From Croceicoccus gelatinilyticus (GTDB lineage: Bacteria; Pseudomonadota; Alphaproteobacteria; Sphingomonadales; Sphingomonadaceae): a stretch of 64,000 bases of DNA. Made by a program: the position numbers and the translations under genes. The notes beneath the pieces were generated by a model. It saw only the letters and a program-made list of their open reading frames with translations, did not search any database and was not told the origin of the DNA. The stretch spans positions 186,001-250,000 of the forward strand of contig NZ_JAHCBF010000004.1 in assembly GCF_018398395.1 (NCBI RefSeq), in the 5' to 3' direction. This document shows, one piece after another, positions 46,607 through 56,246 of this stretch; the first letter of the stretch is position 1, and each line of letters begins with the position of its first letter.

Positions 46607-47236
46607 ATGGGTGCATGGGGCGCAGGCAGTTTCGAGAACGACACCGCTCTCGACTGGGCGGACGAGCTGGAAACGGCCGACGATATCGAGAAGGTCTTTA
46701 CCGGCCTGCCGCCCTTTGACGGAGCGACCGATCTCGATGCCGACGATGCCAGCCGCGTGATTGCCGCCGCCGAAGCGGTCGCCGCGATGATGGGGCAGGT
46801 GGCAAGTGACGTGCCCGAAGACCTGCTCGAAAAGCTGCAGGGCAAGGAGCCCTCAGCCGAACTTATCGAAATGGCGCGCGGCTGCGTCTCGCGGGTGATG
46901 AGCAAGTCCGAACTGCTCGACCTCTGGGCCGAGGACGAGGCAGGATCGGAAGAATTCGGCCGCGCGATCACCGGCCTTGTCGACCGGCTCAACCCCGACA
47001 TGAGCTGGGACCGCCCGACCAAGGAAGAGGTCGAGAAGCAGGCCGGCCCGATCATGCCCTGCGTCTTCTGCGACGAGGGCATGAGCGAGGGCGATATGTT
47101 CTACCTCGGCTTTCGCGACTACACCGACCGCAACGGGCTGTTCGGCGAGCAGGGGCTTTATTGCCACCTGAGGTGCCTCAACGCGAAGCTGCACCCGCGG
47201 CATATGGTTCAGAACTGGAAGTTCGACCTCAGGTAA
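46607..47236 (+). CDS. DUF4259 protein with C-terminal zinc-binding-like module
   Basis: A 209-residue soluble protein. The N-terminus (MGAWGAGSFENDTALDWADEL) is the DUF4259 signature, found in proteins of unknown role sometimes near toxin-immunity genes. The last 60 residues hold CVFCDEGMSEGD and YCHLRCLNAKLHPRH, a CxxC...CHxxC arrangement that looks like a treble-clef or zinc ribbon. CGAGGGGG precedes the ATG. This combination of domains is not one I recognise. It follows ubiG by 46 bases and may be co-transcribed. Confidence 0.75.
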   Translation: MGAWGAGSFENDTALDWADELETADDIEKVFTGLPPFDGATDLDADDASRVIAAAEAVAAMMGQVASDVPEDLLEKLQGKEPSAELIEMARGCVSRVMSKSELLDLWAEDEAGSEEFGRAITGLVDRLNPDMSWDRPTKEEVEKQAGPIMPCVFCDEGMSEGDMFYLGFRDYTDRNGLFGEQGLYCHLRCLNAKLHPRHMVQNWKFDLR

Positions 47237-47257
47237 CGCCGCGGATGCTTCGCGCGA

Positions 47258-47941
47258 TCAGTCCCCCGTAGCGAGGGTCTCGATACGCTCGCGCTCTTCC
47301 TCGGTCAGGTCCTCGGGCTTGCGCGGGGGCGGCAGGTGTGCGGTCGCTTCCTGCGCCTTGCCGATCAGGGCGGGCATGGCCTCCATGATCTTCGGCATCG
47401 ATTCCTGCATTTTGGCCATCATCTTCGGGTCCATGAAGATCATCATCGCGTTCTCGGCATACTTGGTGCCGGTGGGCGTGGCGAAGAAGGCGGTGAGTTC
47501 GTTCAGTTCGGCTGCGGTGAACTTGTCGGCATAGGCTTCGGCCAGACCTTCGCGCATGGCAGGTTCCATTGACGCCATGACGTCGACCATGCCGTCCATC
47601 ATGACCGAGTTGGTCAGCTGCATCCGTTCGATGAAATGCGGGTCCAGCACTTCCATCATCTCGCGCATGGTCGCCTCGCCAAGGTCGGCGACCTTGTCTT
47701 CGGGCAGGTCCATCTGCGACACGAGGTTGCGCATGGGGATGTCCATCATGGACTCCATCATTTGGCCGGTCATTTGCTCCATCGTCCCGCGCATCATGCG
47801 TTCGTAGATGCCTTCGGGAAACAGGTAGTCGACAGTGGCCTGCGCAGCCTCCTCACGCGAAGCGGGCGCGTCCTGCGCGGCGGCAGGCGCGGCAAGTGCA
47901 ACAAGGGCAAGCGCCGAAACGGCGCCGAAAACGGTCTTCAT
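47258..47941 (-). CDS. DUF2059 domain-containing exported protein
   Basis: A 227-residue protein with a signal peptide (MKTVFGAVSALALVALAAPAAA) and a Met-rich DUF2059 region (GLAEAYADKFTAAELNELTAFFATPTGTKY). The conserved F.TPTGKK-type motif sits at about 165-175. Many Met residues (MEQMTGQMMESMMDIPM) could point to copper or an oxidation-tolerant fold, but the function of the family is unknown. GGGGGAG precedes the ATG by 8 bases. Confidence 0.85.
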   Translation of the reverse strand: MKTVFGAVSALALVALAAPAAAQDAPASREEAAQATVDYLFPEGIYERMMRGTMEQMTGQMMESMMDIPMRNLVSQMDLPEDKVADLGEATMREMMEVLDPHFIERMQLTNSVMMDGMVDVMASMEPAMREGLAEAYADKFTAAELNELTAFFATPTGTKYAENAMMIFMDPKMMAKMQESMPKIMEAMPALIGKAQEATAHLPPPRKPEDLTEEERERIETLATGD

Positions 47942-48011
47942 CAGGTAACTCCCCCGGATTGATCCCTGCGCCCGACTTTAGGCACCAAGTCCATCGGGGG
48001 AAAGGATAAAT

Positions 48012-48797
48012 TCAGCCCGCAAGAACCCCGTCGGCCTGCTTAGCCTCGCGGTGGCCGTCGTCGTCCTCGCCGTGCTTCCAGTAGCTGGAGACGTAGAGGT
48101 GATCGCGGTCCAGCCCGCATTCGTCGCGAAGATAGGCGCGCAAAGCCTGCATCGATCCGAACTCGGCAGCGGCCCAGCCATAGACCTCGCCCGCGCCGCG
48201 TCCCGCATCACGTAGCGCATTGACGAGAAGATCCGGCTGCGTCCCCGGCTGCGCGTTGACCAGCCAGACCAGTTCGACACCTTCGGGGTGGGCGATGTCC
48301 TGCCTGTCGGCCTCGGACTGGATCTCGATCACCGCGACGCCCTTCGCATCGGCGGGCAGGCGTTCGAGATTGACCGAGATCGCGGGAAGCGCGGTCATGT
48401 CGCCCGCAATCAGGTACTGGTCCATGCCTTCGGGCAGGGTCTTTGCCGGCCCCGGCCCGCCGGCCATGATTGTCTGGCCGGCTTCTGCCGCCAGCGCCCA
48501 TTCGACCGCGGGACCGGCATGTCCGCCCTCGCCGTGGACAACGAAATCGACATCGACACTTTCTGCATCCTGCCTGCGGATCGTGTAGGACCGGACCGGA
48601 GGCTTGCCGCCGTCCTCGTCACCGAAGCGCATCTTGAAATAGCCGCCCTCGGCCTGCGGCCGCAGCGTCGCCATACCTTCACCGCCCAGGGTCACGCGGA
48701 TCATGTTCGGCGTGACGCGGGTCTTGGAAATAACCGTATAAGGTTGCGGGGCGGGGCGGCGCGGTGGGCCACCGGCGGGTTTGGTCGTATCGTTCAT
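48012..48797 (-). CDS. Siderophore-interacting FAD protein (SIP/ViuB family)
   Basis: A 261-residue flavoprotein. The FAD-binding block PVRSYTIRRQD, the phosphate loop region GGPGPAKTLPEGMDQYLIAGDMTALPAI and the C-terminal LYVSSYWKHGEDDDGHREAK match siderophore-interacting proteins that release iron from ferric siderophores in the cytoplasm. ATG 48797 begins MNDTTKPAGG; longer frames upstream lack a start signal. No siderophore receptor lies next to it in the window. Confidence 0.9.
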   Translation of the reverse strand: MNDTTKPAGGPPRRPAPQPYTVISKTRVTPNMIRVTLGGEGMATLRPQAEGGYFKMRFGDEDGGKPPVRSYTIRRQDAESVDVDFVVHGEGGHAGPAVEWALAAEAGQTIMAGGPGPAKTLPEGMDQYLIAGDMTALPAISVNLERLPADAKGVAVIEIQSEADRQDIAHPEGVELVWLVNAQPGTQPDLLVNALRDAGRGAGEVYGWAAAEFGSMQALRAYLRDECGLDRDHLYVSSYWKHGEDDDGHREAKQADGVLAG

Positions 48798-48849
48798 AAG
48801 CAGTAGATGGGCTTCTTGCGAACAGTTCGCAAGAACTCGCGCGTTGATT

Positions 48850-49197
48850 TTATTGCAACGAGCCGTTCCATTTATCGGGATCGAACCCGACGAGCAGGCC
48901 GCCTTCATGCTCCACCACTGGCCGCTTGATCATCGAGGGATGCTCCATCATCAGCGCGATCGCCTTGTCCGCGTCGATGTCCGCCTTGTCGGCATCGGAA
49001 AGCTTGCGAAACGTCGTGCCGCGCTTGTTCAGCAGCACTTCCCAGCCCTCTTTCGCCACCCATTCGCGCAAGTGGTCTTCGGGCACACCGGCCTTCTTAT
49101 AGTCGTGAAAGGCATAGTCCGCGCCCCGCGCCTCAAGCCACTTGCGCGCCTTTTTCACGGTGTCGCAATTGGGAATGCCGTATAGGGTCACGCTCAT
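48850..49197 (-). CDS. ArsC/Spx-family reductase-like protein
   Basis: A 115-residue thioredoxin-fold protein with the start MSVTLYGIPNCDTVKKARKWLE: a single Cys at position 11 in the place of the ArsC/Spx active site. The LLNKRGTTFRKL and HPSMIKRPVVEHEGGLLVGF blocks match the YffB-type ArsC family (thiol reductase-like) more than arsenate-resistance ArsC. It is divergent from aroC with a 104-base gap. Confidence 0.9.
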   Translation of the reverse strand: MSVTLYGIPNCDTVKKARKWLEARGADYAFHDYKKAGVPEDHLREWVAKEGWEVLLNKRGTTFRKLSDADKADIDADKAIALMMEHPSMIKRPVVEHEGGLLVGFDPDKWNGSLQ

Positions 49198-49301
49198 GCC
49201 TTAAGGTCCAGTCCTGATCGAAGTGCGGATTGCCTTCCCCCTCTAGCAACTGGACATTTGCGCGCAATCCGCCAAAGAGGCGCGCGAAAGGCGCTTGAGA
49301 C

Positions 49302-50372
49302 ATGAGCTTCAATACGTTCGGCCGCGTGCTGCGGTTCACCACCTGGGGCGAAAGCCATGGACCGGCGCTGGGCGCCGTTCTCGACGGGTGCCCGCCGCAG
49401 ATCGACCTGTCAGAAGCCGACATTCAGCCCTTCCTCGACGCGCGCAAGCCCGGCACCAGCCGCTTCACCACGCAGCGCCGCGAACCGGACGAGGTCAGGA
49501 TCCTGTCGGGCGTTTTCGAAGGCCGCACGACCGGCACTCCGATCAGCCTGATGATCGAGAATACCGATCAGCGTTCGAAGGACTATTCCGAAGTCGCCAA
49601 GGCCTATCGTCCCGGCCACGCGGACTATGCCTATGACGCGAAATACGGCTTTCGCGACTATCGCGGCGGCGGACGTTCCTCTGCCCGCGAAACGGCGGCG
49701 CGCGTGGCCGCCGGTGCCGTGGCGCGCAAGATCGTCTCCGGCGTGCAGATCCGCGGCTGGGTCAGCGCGATCGGCGGCGACGAGATCGACGAGAGCAACT
49801 TCGACGCGGACCAGATCGGCCAGAACCCGTTCTTCTGCCCCGATGCCGACGCGGCCAAGCGCTGGGAAGCGATGGTGGACGAGGCTCGCAAGGCCGGTTC
49901 CTCGCTGGGCGCGGTCGTGACCTGCGAAGCGACAGGCGTTCCGGCAGGCTGGGGCGCGCCGATCTATGCCAAGCTCGATGCAGACCTTGCCGCCGCGATG
50001 ATGGGCATCAACGCCACGAAGGGCGTCGAGATCGGCGACGGTTTCGGAGCGGCTGCCCTGCGCGGTGAACAGAACGCCGACGCGATGAGCCCCGGTTCGC
50101 AAGGCCCCGACTTCGCATCGAATCACGCCGGCGGCATCGCGGGCGGCATCTCCACCGGACAGCCGGTGCGCGTGCGCGTCGCCTTCAAGCCGACCAGTTC
50201 GATCCTCATCCCCGTGCCCACGATCACCCGTGACGGCGAGGAAAGCGAAATCGTCACGAAGGGCCGCCATGATCCGTGCGTCGGCATTCGCGGCGTTCCG
50301 GTGGTGGAGGCGATGATGGCGCTGGTGCTGGCCGACCACTTCATGCTGCACCGCGCACAAACCGGCGGCTGA
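49302..50372 (+). CDS. aroC: Chorismate synthase
   Basis: A 356-residue FMN-dependent enzyme that forms chorismate from EPSP, the branch point of aromatic synthesis. Signatures: [38 protein letters not shown], and [18 protein letters not shown]. Complete. It stands alone; aromatic synthesis and the aromatic breakdown genes at 7.4-9.4 kb are in separate operons. Confidence 0.97.
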   Translation: MSFNTFGRVLRFTTWGESHGPALGAVLDGCPPQIDLSEADIQPFLDARKPGTSRFTTQRREPDEVRILSGVFEGRTTGTPISLMIENTDQRSKDYSEVAKAYRPGHADYAYDAKYGFRDYRGGGRSSARETAARVAAGAVARKIVSGVQIRGWVSAIGGDEIDESNFDADQIGQNPFFCPDADAAKRWEAMVDEARKAGSSLGAVVTCEATGVPAGWGAPIYAKLDADLAAAMMGINATKGVEIGDGFGAAALRGEQNADAMSPGSQGPDFASNHAGGIAGGISTGQPVRVRVAFKPTSSILIPVPTITRDGEESEIVTKGRHDPCVGIRGVPVVEAMMALVLADHFMLHRAQTGG

Positions 50373-50452
50373 CCTGCGCGCAGGGATTCGGGGCATGTTC
50401 GCCCCTTGAATCCGACTGTTCCCGCAAACACATTGATTCATCGCAAAAATCG

Positions 50453-50485
50453 ATCAGTTCAGCCTGATTGATTTAATCGATCAAA
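50453..50485. promoter_or_regulatory. Putative OxyR-type site upstream of ahpC
   Basis: GATCAGTTCAGCCTGATTGA (50453-50472) matches the block upstream of katG. The following TGATTGATTTAATCGATCA (50466-50484) is a near-perfect 19-bp palindrome (8 of 9 pairs, the exception being T/G), a LysR-type box. The element starts 120 bases before the ahpC ATG. Confidence 0.7.
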
Positions 50486-50572
50486 CTGTTCGGCTTTTAC
50501 CGTTTGGGATTTGTTGCGGCGCAACCTATCTGGGGTGCGTCAACGAATTCACGCGTACAGGAGAAAAACGCA

Positions 50573-51139
50573 ATGGGTATCATCGGCAGCCAGATCAAGC
50601 CGTTCAAAGCCACCGCATTCCAGGCCGGCAAGGACTTCTTCGACGTCACCGAAAAGGACATCGAAGGCAAGTGGGCGGTCTTCTTCTTCTACCCCGCCGA
50701 CTTCACCTTCGTTTGCCCGACCGAGCTCGAAGACCTTGGTGAGCACTACGAGATGCTCCAGAAGATGGGTGTCGAAGTGTTCGGCGTTTCGACCGACACG
50801 CACTTCAGCCACAAGGCCTGGCACGACACTTCGGAAAAGATCAACAAGATCAAGTATCCGTTCCTCGGCGACCAGCTCCACACGCTGTCGAAGAACTTCG
50901 ACGTTCTGCGTGAGGAAATGGGCCTTGCCGACCGTGCGACTTTCGTCGTCGATCCCGATGGCGTCATCCAGCTGATGGAACAGACCTGTGAAGGCGTTGG
51001 CCGTAATGCCAACGAACTGGTCCGCAAGATCCGCGCCGCACAGTACGTCCGCGAAAACCCCGGCCAGGTCTGCCCGGCCAAGTGGGAAGAAGGCAGCGAC
51101 ACGCTTGCCCCGTCGCTGGACCTCGTCGGCAAGATCTAA
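50573..51139 (+). CDS. ahpC: Alkyl hydroperoxide reductase subunit C (2-Cys peroxiredoxin)
   Basis: A 188-residue peroxiredoxin. The peroxidatic Cys is in [11 protein letters not shown] and the resolving Cys in [11 protein letters not shown], so it is a typical 2-Cys enzyme, recycled by AhpF. ACAGGAGAAA is the ribosome-binding site. Gene order ahpC-ahpF is conserved; the 134-base gap holds two hairpins. Confidence 0.97.
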   Translation: MGIIGSQIKPFKATAFQAGKDFFDVTEKDIEGKWAVFFFYPADFTFVCPTELEDLGEHYEMLQKMGVEVFGVSTDTHFSHKAWHDTSEKINKIKYPFLGDQLHTLSKNFDVLREEMGLADRATFVVDPDGVIQLMEQTCEGVGRNANELVRKIRAAQYVRENPGQVCPAKWEEGSDTLAPSLDLVGKI

Positions 51140-51159
51140 GCTGATCGCCACGATCTAAG

Positions 51160-51203
51160 GGTCGGATCGCCCCACCCTCCCCCCAATCCGGGGCGATCCG
51201 ACC
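51160..51203 (+). other. Long hairpin between ahpC and ahpF
   Basis: GGTCGGATCGCCCC (51160-51173) pairs perfectly with GGGGCGATCCGACC (51190-51203) across a 16-base, C-rich loop. It begins 20 bases after the ahpC stop and has no T tract. A 14-bp stem could protect the ahpC message against 3' decay and raise its level relative to ahpF. Confidence 0.65.
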
Positions 51204-51210
51204 AACCATG

Positions 51211-51248
51211 CGGCCCGGGGCACCCTTTCCGGAGCTCCGGGCCGTTTT
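51211..51248 (+). terminator. Terminator-like hairpin before ahpF
   Basis: CGGCCCGG (51211-51218) pairs with CCGGGCCG (51237-51244), followed by TTTT. The loop is long (18 bases) and the T run short, so partial read-through into ahpF is expected rather than full stop. Confidence 0.6.
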
Positions 51249-51273
51249 GCGTTCATAATCCAGGAGATTTTCC

Positions 51274-52887
51274 ATGCTCGACGCCAACCTGAAGCAGCAG
51301 CTGCAGCAGTATCTCGGTATGCTGCGCGAGCCGATCGAGCTCGTCGCCTCGCTTGGCGACGGGCAGAAGTCCACTGACACCCGCGAACTGCTGACCATGA
51401 TTGCCGAGATGTCGGACAAGGTTACGGCCAGCTTCGACGGGGACGACGCCCGCAAGCCCAGCTTCATCATCCGCCGCGCCGGTGACCACGACGTCGCCGT
51501 GACTTTCGCAGGCATCCCGCTGGGCCACGAATTCACCTCGCTCGTCCTTGCCCTGCTCTGGGCAGGCGGCCACCCGCCCAAGGTCGACGAGAAGCTGGTC
51601 GAACAGGCCAAGGCCCTGTCCGGCACCCACAACTTCGAGATGTATTTCTCGCTATCCTGCCACAACTGCCCCGACGTCGTTCAGGCGCTGACCCTGCTCA
51701 GCCTGTTCAACAAGGGCGTGTCCGCGACCCTGATCGAAGGCGGCACGTTCAAGGACGAGGTCGAGGAACGCGGCGTGCTTGCCGTCCCCGCCGTCTTCAA
51801 GGAAGGTGAGATGTGGGCCAGCGGCCGCATGGGGCTGGAAGAAATTCTCGCCAAGGTCGACACCGGCGCCGCCGACCGGATCGCCGACGAGATGAAGGAA
51901 ATGGCTCCTTTCGAGGCGCTTGTCGTCGGTGGCGGCCCCGCAGGGTCCGCAGCTTCGATCTACATGGCGCGCAAGGGCTTTCGCACCGGCATCGCCGCCG
52001 ACCGTATCGGCGGGCAGGTTCTGGACACGATGGGTATCGAGAACTTCATTTCGACCGCCTATACCGAAGGCCCGAAGCTTTCCGCGCAGATGGAAGCGCA
52101 TATCGGCGAATATGACATCGATGTCGTGAAGCCGGTCCGCGCCAGCAAGCTGATCCCGGCGGAAAAGCCCGGCGGCTACCACACCGTCGAGTTCGAAAAC
52201 GGCGGCACCTTGAAGGCCCGCAGCCTCGTCCTGTCGACCGGTGCGCGCTGGCGTTCGCTGGGCGTGCCCGGTGAGGCCGAGTACCAGACCAAGGGCGTTG
52301 CCTATTGCCCGCACTGTGACGGCCCGCTCTTCAAGGGCAAGCGCGTCGCGGTGATCGGCGGCGGCAACTCCGGCGTCGAGGCGGCGATCGACCTTGCCAA
52401 TATCGTCGGCCACGTCACCCTGATCGAATTCGACAGCCAGCTGCGCGCCGATCAGGTGCTGCAGGACAAGCTGCGCTCGTTCCAGAACGTCGACATCCAC
52501 GTCTCGGCCCAGACGACCGAGATCACGGGTGACGGCTCGAAGGTGAACGGCCTCGTCTACAAGCACCGCGAAACGGGCGAGGAGCACAAGATCGAGCTCG
52601 AAGGCGTCTTCGTGCAGATCGGCCTTGTCCCCAATACCGAGTGGCTGAAGGACAGCGGCATCGAGCTGTCGAAGCACGGCGAGATCGTGATCAACGACCG
52701 CGCCGCCACCAACCTGCCCGGCATCTTTGCCGCGGGCGATGCAACGACGGTGCCCTACAAGCAGATCATCATCGCCATGGGCGAAGGGTCGAAGGCGGCG
52801 CTGTCCGCGTTCGACTACCTGATCCGCACGGAACCGGCCGAAGAGATCGCGCAGGCCGCCGCCACGCACGAGGCAAAGGTCGCCTGA
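51274..52887 (+). CDS. ahpF: Alkyl hydroperoxide reductase subunit F
   Basis: A 537-residue NADH:disulfide reductase that keeps AhpC reduced. The N-terminal tandem thioredoxin-fold domain carries the dithiol CHNC (residue about 129). Then come the FAD site [13 protein letters not shown], the active dithiol [10 protein letters not shown], the NADH-binding [14 protein letters not shown] and the C-terminal [15 protein letters not shown]. The GGAG is 8 bases before the ATG. Complete and in the usual order after ahpC. Confidence 0.97.
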   Translation: MLDANLKQQLQQYLGMLREPIELVASLGDGQKSTDTRELLTMIAEMSDKVTASFDGDDARKPSFIIRRAGDHDVAVTFAGIPLGHEFTSLVLALLWAGGHPPKVDEKLVEQAKALSGTHNFEMYFSLSCHNCPDVVQALTLLSLFNKGVSATLIEGGTFKDEVEERGVLAVPAVFKEGEMWASGRMGLEEILAKVDTGAADRIADEMKEMAPFEALVVGGGPAGSAASIYMARKGFRTGIAADRIGGQVLDTMGIENFISTAYTEGPKLSAQMEAHIGEYDIDVVKPVRASKLIPAEKPGGYHTVEFENGGTLKARSLVLSTGARWRSLGVPGEAEYQTKGVAYCPHCDGPLFKGKRVAVIGGGNSGVEAAIDLANIVGHVTLIEFDSQLRADQVLQDKLRSFQNVDIHVSAQTTEITGDGSKVNGLVYKHRETGEEHKIELEGVFVQIGLVPNTEWLKDSGIELSKHGEIVINDRAATNLPGIFAAGDATTVPYKQIIIAMGEGSKAALSAFDYLIRTEPAEEIAQAAATHEAKVA

Positions 52888-52906
52888 CCTTACGCACCCA
52901 ACCCTG

Positions 52907-52944
52907 AAAGGGCGGGATCGGCACTGCGCCGGTCCCGCCCTTTT
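52907..52944 (+). terminator. Rho-independent terminator after ahpF
   Basis: AAAGGGCGGGA (52907-52917) pairs with TCCCGCCCTTT (52933-52943), followed by TTTT-C. Eleven-bp stem 20 bases after the ahpF stop. Confidence 0.85.
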
Positions 52945-52976
52945 CATTTGCGCCCTGCGCGTTAGACCTTCCGTCC

Positions 52977-53579
52977 ATGAACGCCATCACACCCGCAGCC
53001 AGGATTTCGGCCGGCGTCATCGCCATCGTCAGCCTTGCGACTTTCGCGCTGCAGATCGCGTTGAGCGTTGAGAAGACCGGCTCTCTGTTCGGGGCCTTCG
53101 CGGCGCTGTCGCGCTATTTCACGATCCTCACCAATGCGGCGGTCACGGTCGTCATGCTGCGCCTCGCGCTGGGCCGCGTGCCGGGGCACCGGCTGATGCT
53201 GGCGCTGGTCACGGCGATCGCGATGGTGGGAATCGTGTTCCACGCGGTTCTGGCCGACCTGCAGACGTTCAGCGGGCTTGATGCCGTGACCAATCAGGGA
53301 TTTCACACCGTGATACCGGCGCTGACGGTGCTGTGGTGGGTGGTGTTCGGCGGCACGCCGGGGATCCTCTGGCGTGACCTCGCGTGGGTCCTGCCCTGGC
53401 CCGTCGTCTATACCGCCTATGCACTGGTCCGCGGGGCGGTGACGGGTGCATATCCCTATCCGTTTCTCGACGTGGCGCAGATCGGCGGGCTGATGCTGGG
53501 CGTAAACGTCCTTGCGCTGACAGCGATATTCCTGGTCGTCGGCGCGATCTTCGTCGGGATCGCGAAAGCGCGACGCTAG
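52977..53579 (+). CDS. Pr6Pr-type multi-pass membrane protein
   Basis: A 200-residue protein with six hydrophobic segments. The region FAALSRYFTILTNAAVTVVMLRLAL and GVIAIVSLATFALQIAL are the pattern of Pr6Pr/FAR-17a-like membrane proteins (for example Erythrobacter and Sphingomonas hypothetical proteins named Pr6Pr). No function is known. Its stop overlaps the convergent Smr gene by four bases. Confidence 0.8.
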   Translation: MNAITPAARISAGVIAIVSLATFALQIALSVEKTGSLFGAFAALSRYFTILTNAAVTVVMLRLALGRVPGHRLMLALVTAIAMVGIVFHAVLADLQTFSGLDAVTNQGFHTVIPALTVLWWVVFGGTPGILWRDLAWVLPWPVVYTAYALVRGAVTGAYPYPFLDVAQIGGLMLGVNVLALTAIFLVVGAIFVGIAKARR

Positions 53580-54157
53580 AGCCGGTCCTGCCGCGGCCTG
53601 CGCAAGACGAGGTAGAGCGCGCCATCCCCGCCATGCCGCCGCTGCGCATTGCGCACCGCCGCGATATCGGAGCCGTGCGGGCCAGCCGCCAGCCAGTCGA
53701 GGATCTTGGCCCGGATCGCCCCGCGCCGCTCACCCCTGTCGGCGGCCTCCACCGGACGCGGCCTGCCCGTCACCAACAGCACGACCCGCGCGCCCATGGC
53801 CTTCGCCTGCGCGAGCCCCATGTCGAGCCGCCGGTGCGCCTGGTCCAGCGTGTGGCCATGCAGGTCGAGCGTGAAATCGGGCTGCAACATCCGCCCCGTC
53901 AGTTTCCGGTCCCAGTGTGAGTCCAGCCCCGGAGGCGGCGCAGGTGCAGGCGGTGGCGGCGGAGCCGGACGCGGCGCGGGCACGCGGCCTTTCACCTTCT
54001 TAGGCGGTGTCACGGTGACCGGAACGGGCTTGGCAGGGACGGGCGCGGGCCGTGTCATCCGTTCCTTGAAAGGCGTGACGGTCGCGGCGACCTTGGCCCA
54101 GAGCGCGGCTTCCTCGTCGCTCAACCCTTCGGGCGTGCGGGGATTTGGCGGTTTCAT
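53576..54157 (-). CDS. Smr domain protein
   Basis: A 193-residue protein with a Pro/Ala-rich linker (PRPAPPPPPAPAPPPG) in the middle and a C-terminal Smr domain: DFTLDLHGHTLDQAHRRLDMGL and RVVLLVTGRP, ending with the GGDGALYLVLRR strand. Smr domains nick DNA or cleave RNA at stalled ribosomes. It overlaps the mltA stop by four bases (ATGA). Confidence 0.92.
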   Translation of the reverse strand: MKPPNPRTPEGLSDEEAALWAKVAATVTPFKERMTRPAPVPAKPVPVTVTPPKKVKGRVPAPRPAPPPPPAPAPPPGLDSHWDRKLTGRMLQPDFTLDLHGHTLDQAHRRLDMGLAQAKAMGARVVLLVTGRPRPVEAADRGERRGAIRAKILDWLAAGPHGSDIAAVRNAQRRHGGDGALYLVLRRPRQDRL

Positions 54158-55293
54158 TGCGCCAGCCGCGCCAGCGTTCCCTTCGGCAGGAAGACCAGCG
54201 CACTGGCATCACTGCTCATGCCGCCGGCGATCGTCTTTGCCTCTGCTCCTGCACCCCAGAACGTGTCGAACCGGTTAGCGCCCTTGATCGCGCCGCCGGT
54301 ATCCTGCGCGATCCACAAGCCGTCGGCCACATCATGCGCGGCATCGATGAAGACCGGAGCGCCGAGCGGAATGAATTTCGGATCGGCAGCGACGCTGGCA
54401 TGGGCGCGCACCGGTACGCCCAGCGCGCCGAGCGGTCCGTCGCCGGTCAGCTCCTTGAAGAAGACCCACGACTTGTTTCCGTTCATGACCTCGTCGGCCT
54501 CGTCCGGATTGGCGTGGAGCCATTCCACGATCCCCTGCATCGTCGCCTCACCAGGCGCGAAGACACCGCGTTCGCGCAAGGTGCGCCCGATGGCGACATA
54601 TTCGCGCCCGTTCTGGCCGGCGTAACCGATGCGCAGCACGTCGCCGTCGGGTCCGATCAACTGGCCCGAACCCTGTATCTGCAGGAAGAAGAAATCGACC
54701 GGATCCTTGGCCCATCCGATGACAGGCGCCTTGCCGTCCAACGCGCCCGCGACGATCTCGGCCCGCTCGTAATAGGGCACAAAGGCGCCGGTTTCGTCCA
54801 CGCGGCCCAGCGGACCCCGGCCTTCGCCGGCATATTCGGGATCGCGGATCAGGTCGTCCGGCATGCCATAAACCGCAACGTCATACCCGTCGCGCTTCTC
54901 GCGAACGCCATCGATCTGCGGTTCGAAATACCCGGTCAGGAACGCCTCGCCCGATCCGATCTGTGCCGTCTCGAAAAAGGCGTCAAAGAAACCAACAGGA
55001 TCGCTGCCCCATAAGGGCGCGGCTTCGCAGGCAGGCGTCCAGTATGCCTCAATCCCGCTGTTATCGTTCCGGCCCAGCAGTTTCGGGCAGGATTCGACGA
55101 AAGACAGCCGTGCCGCTTCCGCATCCTCGGGCGTCAGCGGCAGGGTCGACATGGCGGGGCCGGGCGAGAGCCCGGCCTCGACTGCATTGGTGGGTTCAGG
55201 AGGTGGCGGCGCTTCCTCGGGCGGAGGGGCGGCGCAGGCGCCAAGCGCGGCCACGCCGGAAAGGATCGCGATCCGGCGCGCCCACTTCACCAT
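54154..55293 (-). CDS. mltA: Membrane-bound lytic murein transglycosylase A
   Basis: A 379-residue lipoprotein. The signal and lipobox are MVKWARRIAILSGVAALGACAAPPPEE, followed by a Pro-rich spacer. GYFEP, FFFLQIQGSGQL, GYAGQNGREYVAIG and VADGLWIAQDTGGAIKGANRFDTFWG (catalytic-type Asp residues) are MltA landmarks. It cleaves peptidoglycan glycan strands. It sits in a Tim44-like/mltA/Smr cluster, an order often seen in alphaproteobacteria. Confidence 0.95.
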   Translation of the reverse strand: MVKWARRIAILSGVAALGACAAPPPEEAPPPPEPTNAVEAGLSPGPAMSTLPLTPEDAEAARLSFVESCPKLLGRNDNSGIEAYWTPACEAAPLWGSDPVGFFDAFFETAQIGSGEAFLTGYFEPQIDGVREKRDGYDVAVYGMPDDLIRDPEYAGEGRGPLGRVDETGAFVPYYERAEIVAGALDGKAPVIGWAKDPVDFFFLQIQGSGQLIGPDGDVLRIGYAGQNGREYVAIGRTLRERGVFAPGEATMQGIVEWLHANPDEADEVMNGNKSWVFFKELTGDGPLGALGVPVRAHASVAADPKFIPLGAPVFIDAAHDVADGLWIAQDTGGAIKGANRFDTFWGAGAEAKTIAGGMSSDASALVFLPKGTLARLAQ

Positions 55294-55303
55294 GATGACG
55301 GGA

Positions 55304-55984
55304 TCAACCCTCGTCGGTTTCGTCGAGCAGCCAGTCGGGCCGCATCGCGGTGACCTTGCGGCTGAAGGTCCAGACGTCGTGGCTTTCGATCGCGTCGTCG
55401 AGCGAGCCGGCGATCATGTTGCCTTCCTTGTCCTTTGTCATCGCGGCGATGTCGGCAGCGAAACGGACGGTGATGCGTGCCATCGGCGAATCGAAGTCGG
55501 CGCTGGTGATCTCGGCCTCGTTGATGCGGATCAGGCGGTTTTCGACCACTTCGCCCGCTTCCTCGCGCGCATCGATGGCAGCGGCGAAGCTGGCATAGAC
55601 ATCGTCGTCGCAAAGCTGGTTCAGCGTTTCCTTGTCGCCCTTCCAGAAGGCCTCGAGGATCATGCCGTAGGCAGCCTTCGCGCCCTCGATGAAAGCCATC
55701 GGGGTAAAGCGGCGGTCGGCATTGGCGATTTCGCGAACGGCGCGGTGCGCGCCGACGGGAACGCCGATCAGCACGCGATCAAGCGCAGGCGCGCCTTCAA
55801 CCGTGCGGGCCGGAGCCGGTTCGCCCGGGCGTTCGCCCTGTGCAGGCTGACGCGGTTCGGCGGCGCGGGGCATGTGCCCCATCAGCGTCTCTTCCTCGTG
55901 TTCGGCGCGCCGGCCCAGCACCGAATAGAGGCGCAGGCCCAGAAAGGCGGCAATCATGGCGAGGATGACGATTTCAATAATCAC
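55304..55984 (-). CDS. Tim44/TimA-like membrane protein
   Basis: A 226-residue protein: an N-terminal membrane helix (VIIEIVILAMIAAFLGLRLYSVLG), a charged linker rich in Glu/Pro and a C-terminal Tim44-like domain (FIEGAKAAYGMILEAFWKGDKETLNQLCDDDVYASF). In mitochondria Tim44 anchors import motors; the bacterial homologue TimA is membrane-attached with unclear function. GTG 55984 is chosen because the membrane helix then starts at residue 1; the open frame extends upstream to 56074. Divergent from secB. Confidence 0.87.
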   Translation of the reverse strand: MIIEIVILAMIAAFLGLRLYSVLGRRAEHEEETLMGHMPRAAEPRQPAQGERPGEPAPARTVEGAPALDRVLIGVPVGAHRAVREIANADRRFTPMAFIEGAKAAYGMILEAFWKGDKETLNQLCDDDVYASFAAAIDAREEAGEVVENRLIRINEAEITSADFDSPMARITVRFAADIAAMTKDKEGNMIAGSLDDAIESHDVWTFSRKVTAMRPDWLLDETDEG

Positions 55985-56246
55985 TGGGACCCGTCCCGAT
56001 TTTCGTGCGTGTGACGCCATTATGGCGATAAAGTGTGAACCTGCCCCAAATAGGAAGGAAACACAATTCGACAACCGTCGAATGGCCCTTGGTATCCCGC
56101 CAAACGTTGCCCTTTTTGCACGGAAGAGGCCGGTTGCGGGCCACGCGCGCCGGTGCTACTCGCCCCCGTCATGCGCGGGCGGGGTTTAACAAGCCTTCGA
56201 TACCCGCGGGTCGCACCGTTTCCAGTTTCATAAAGTGAAAGACATC

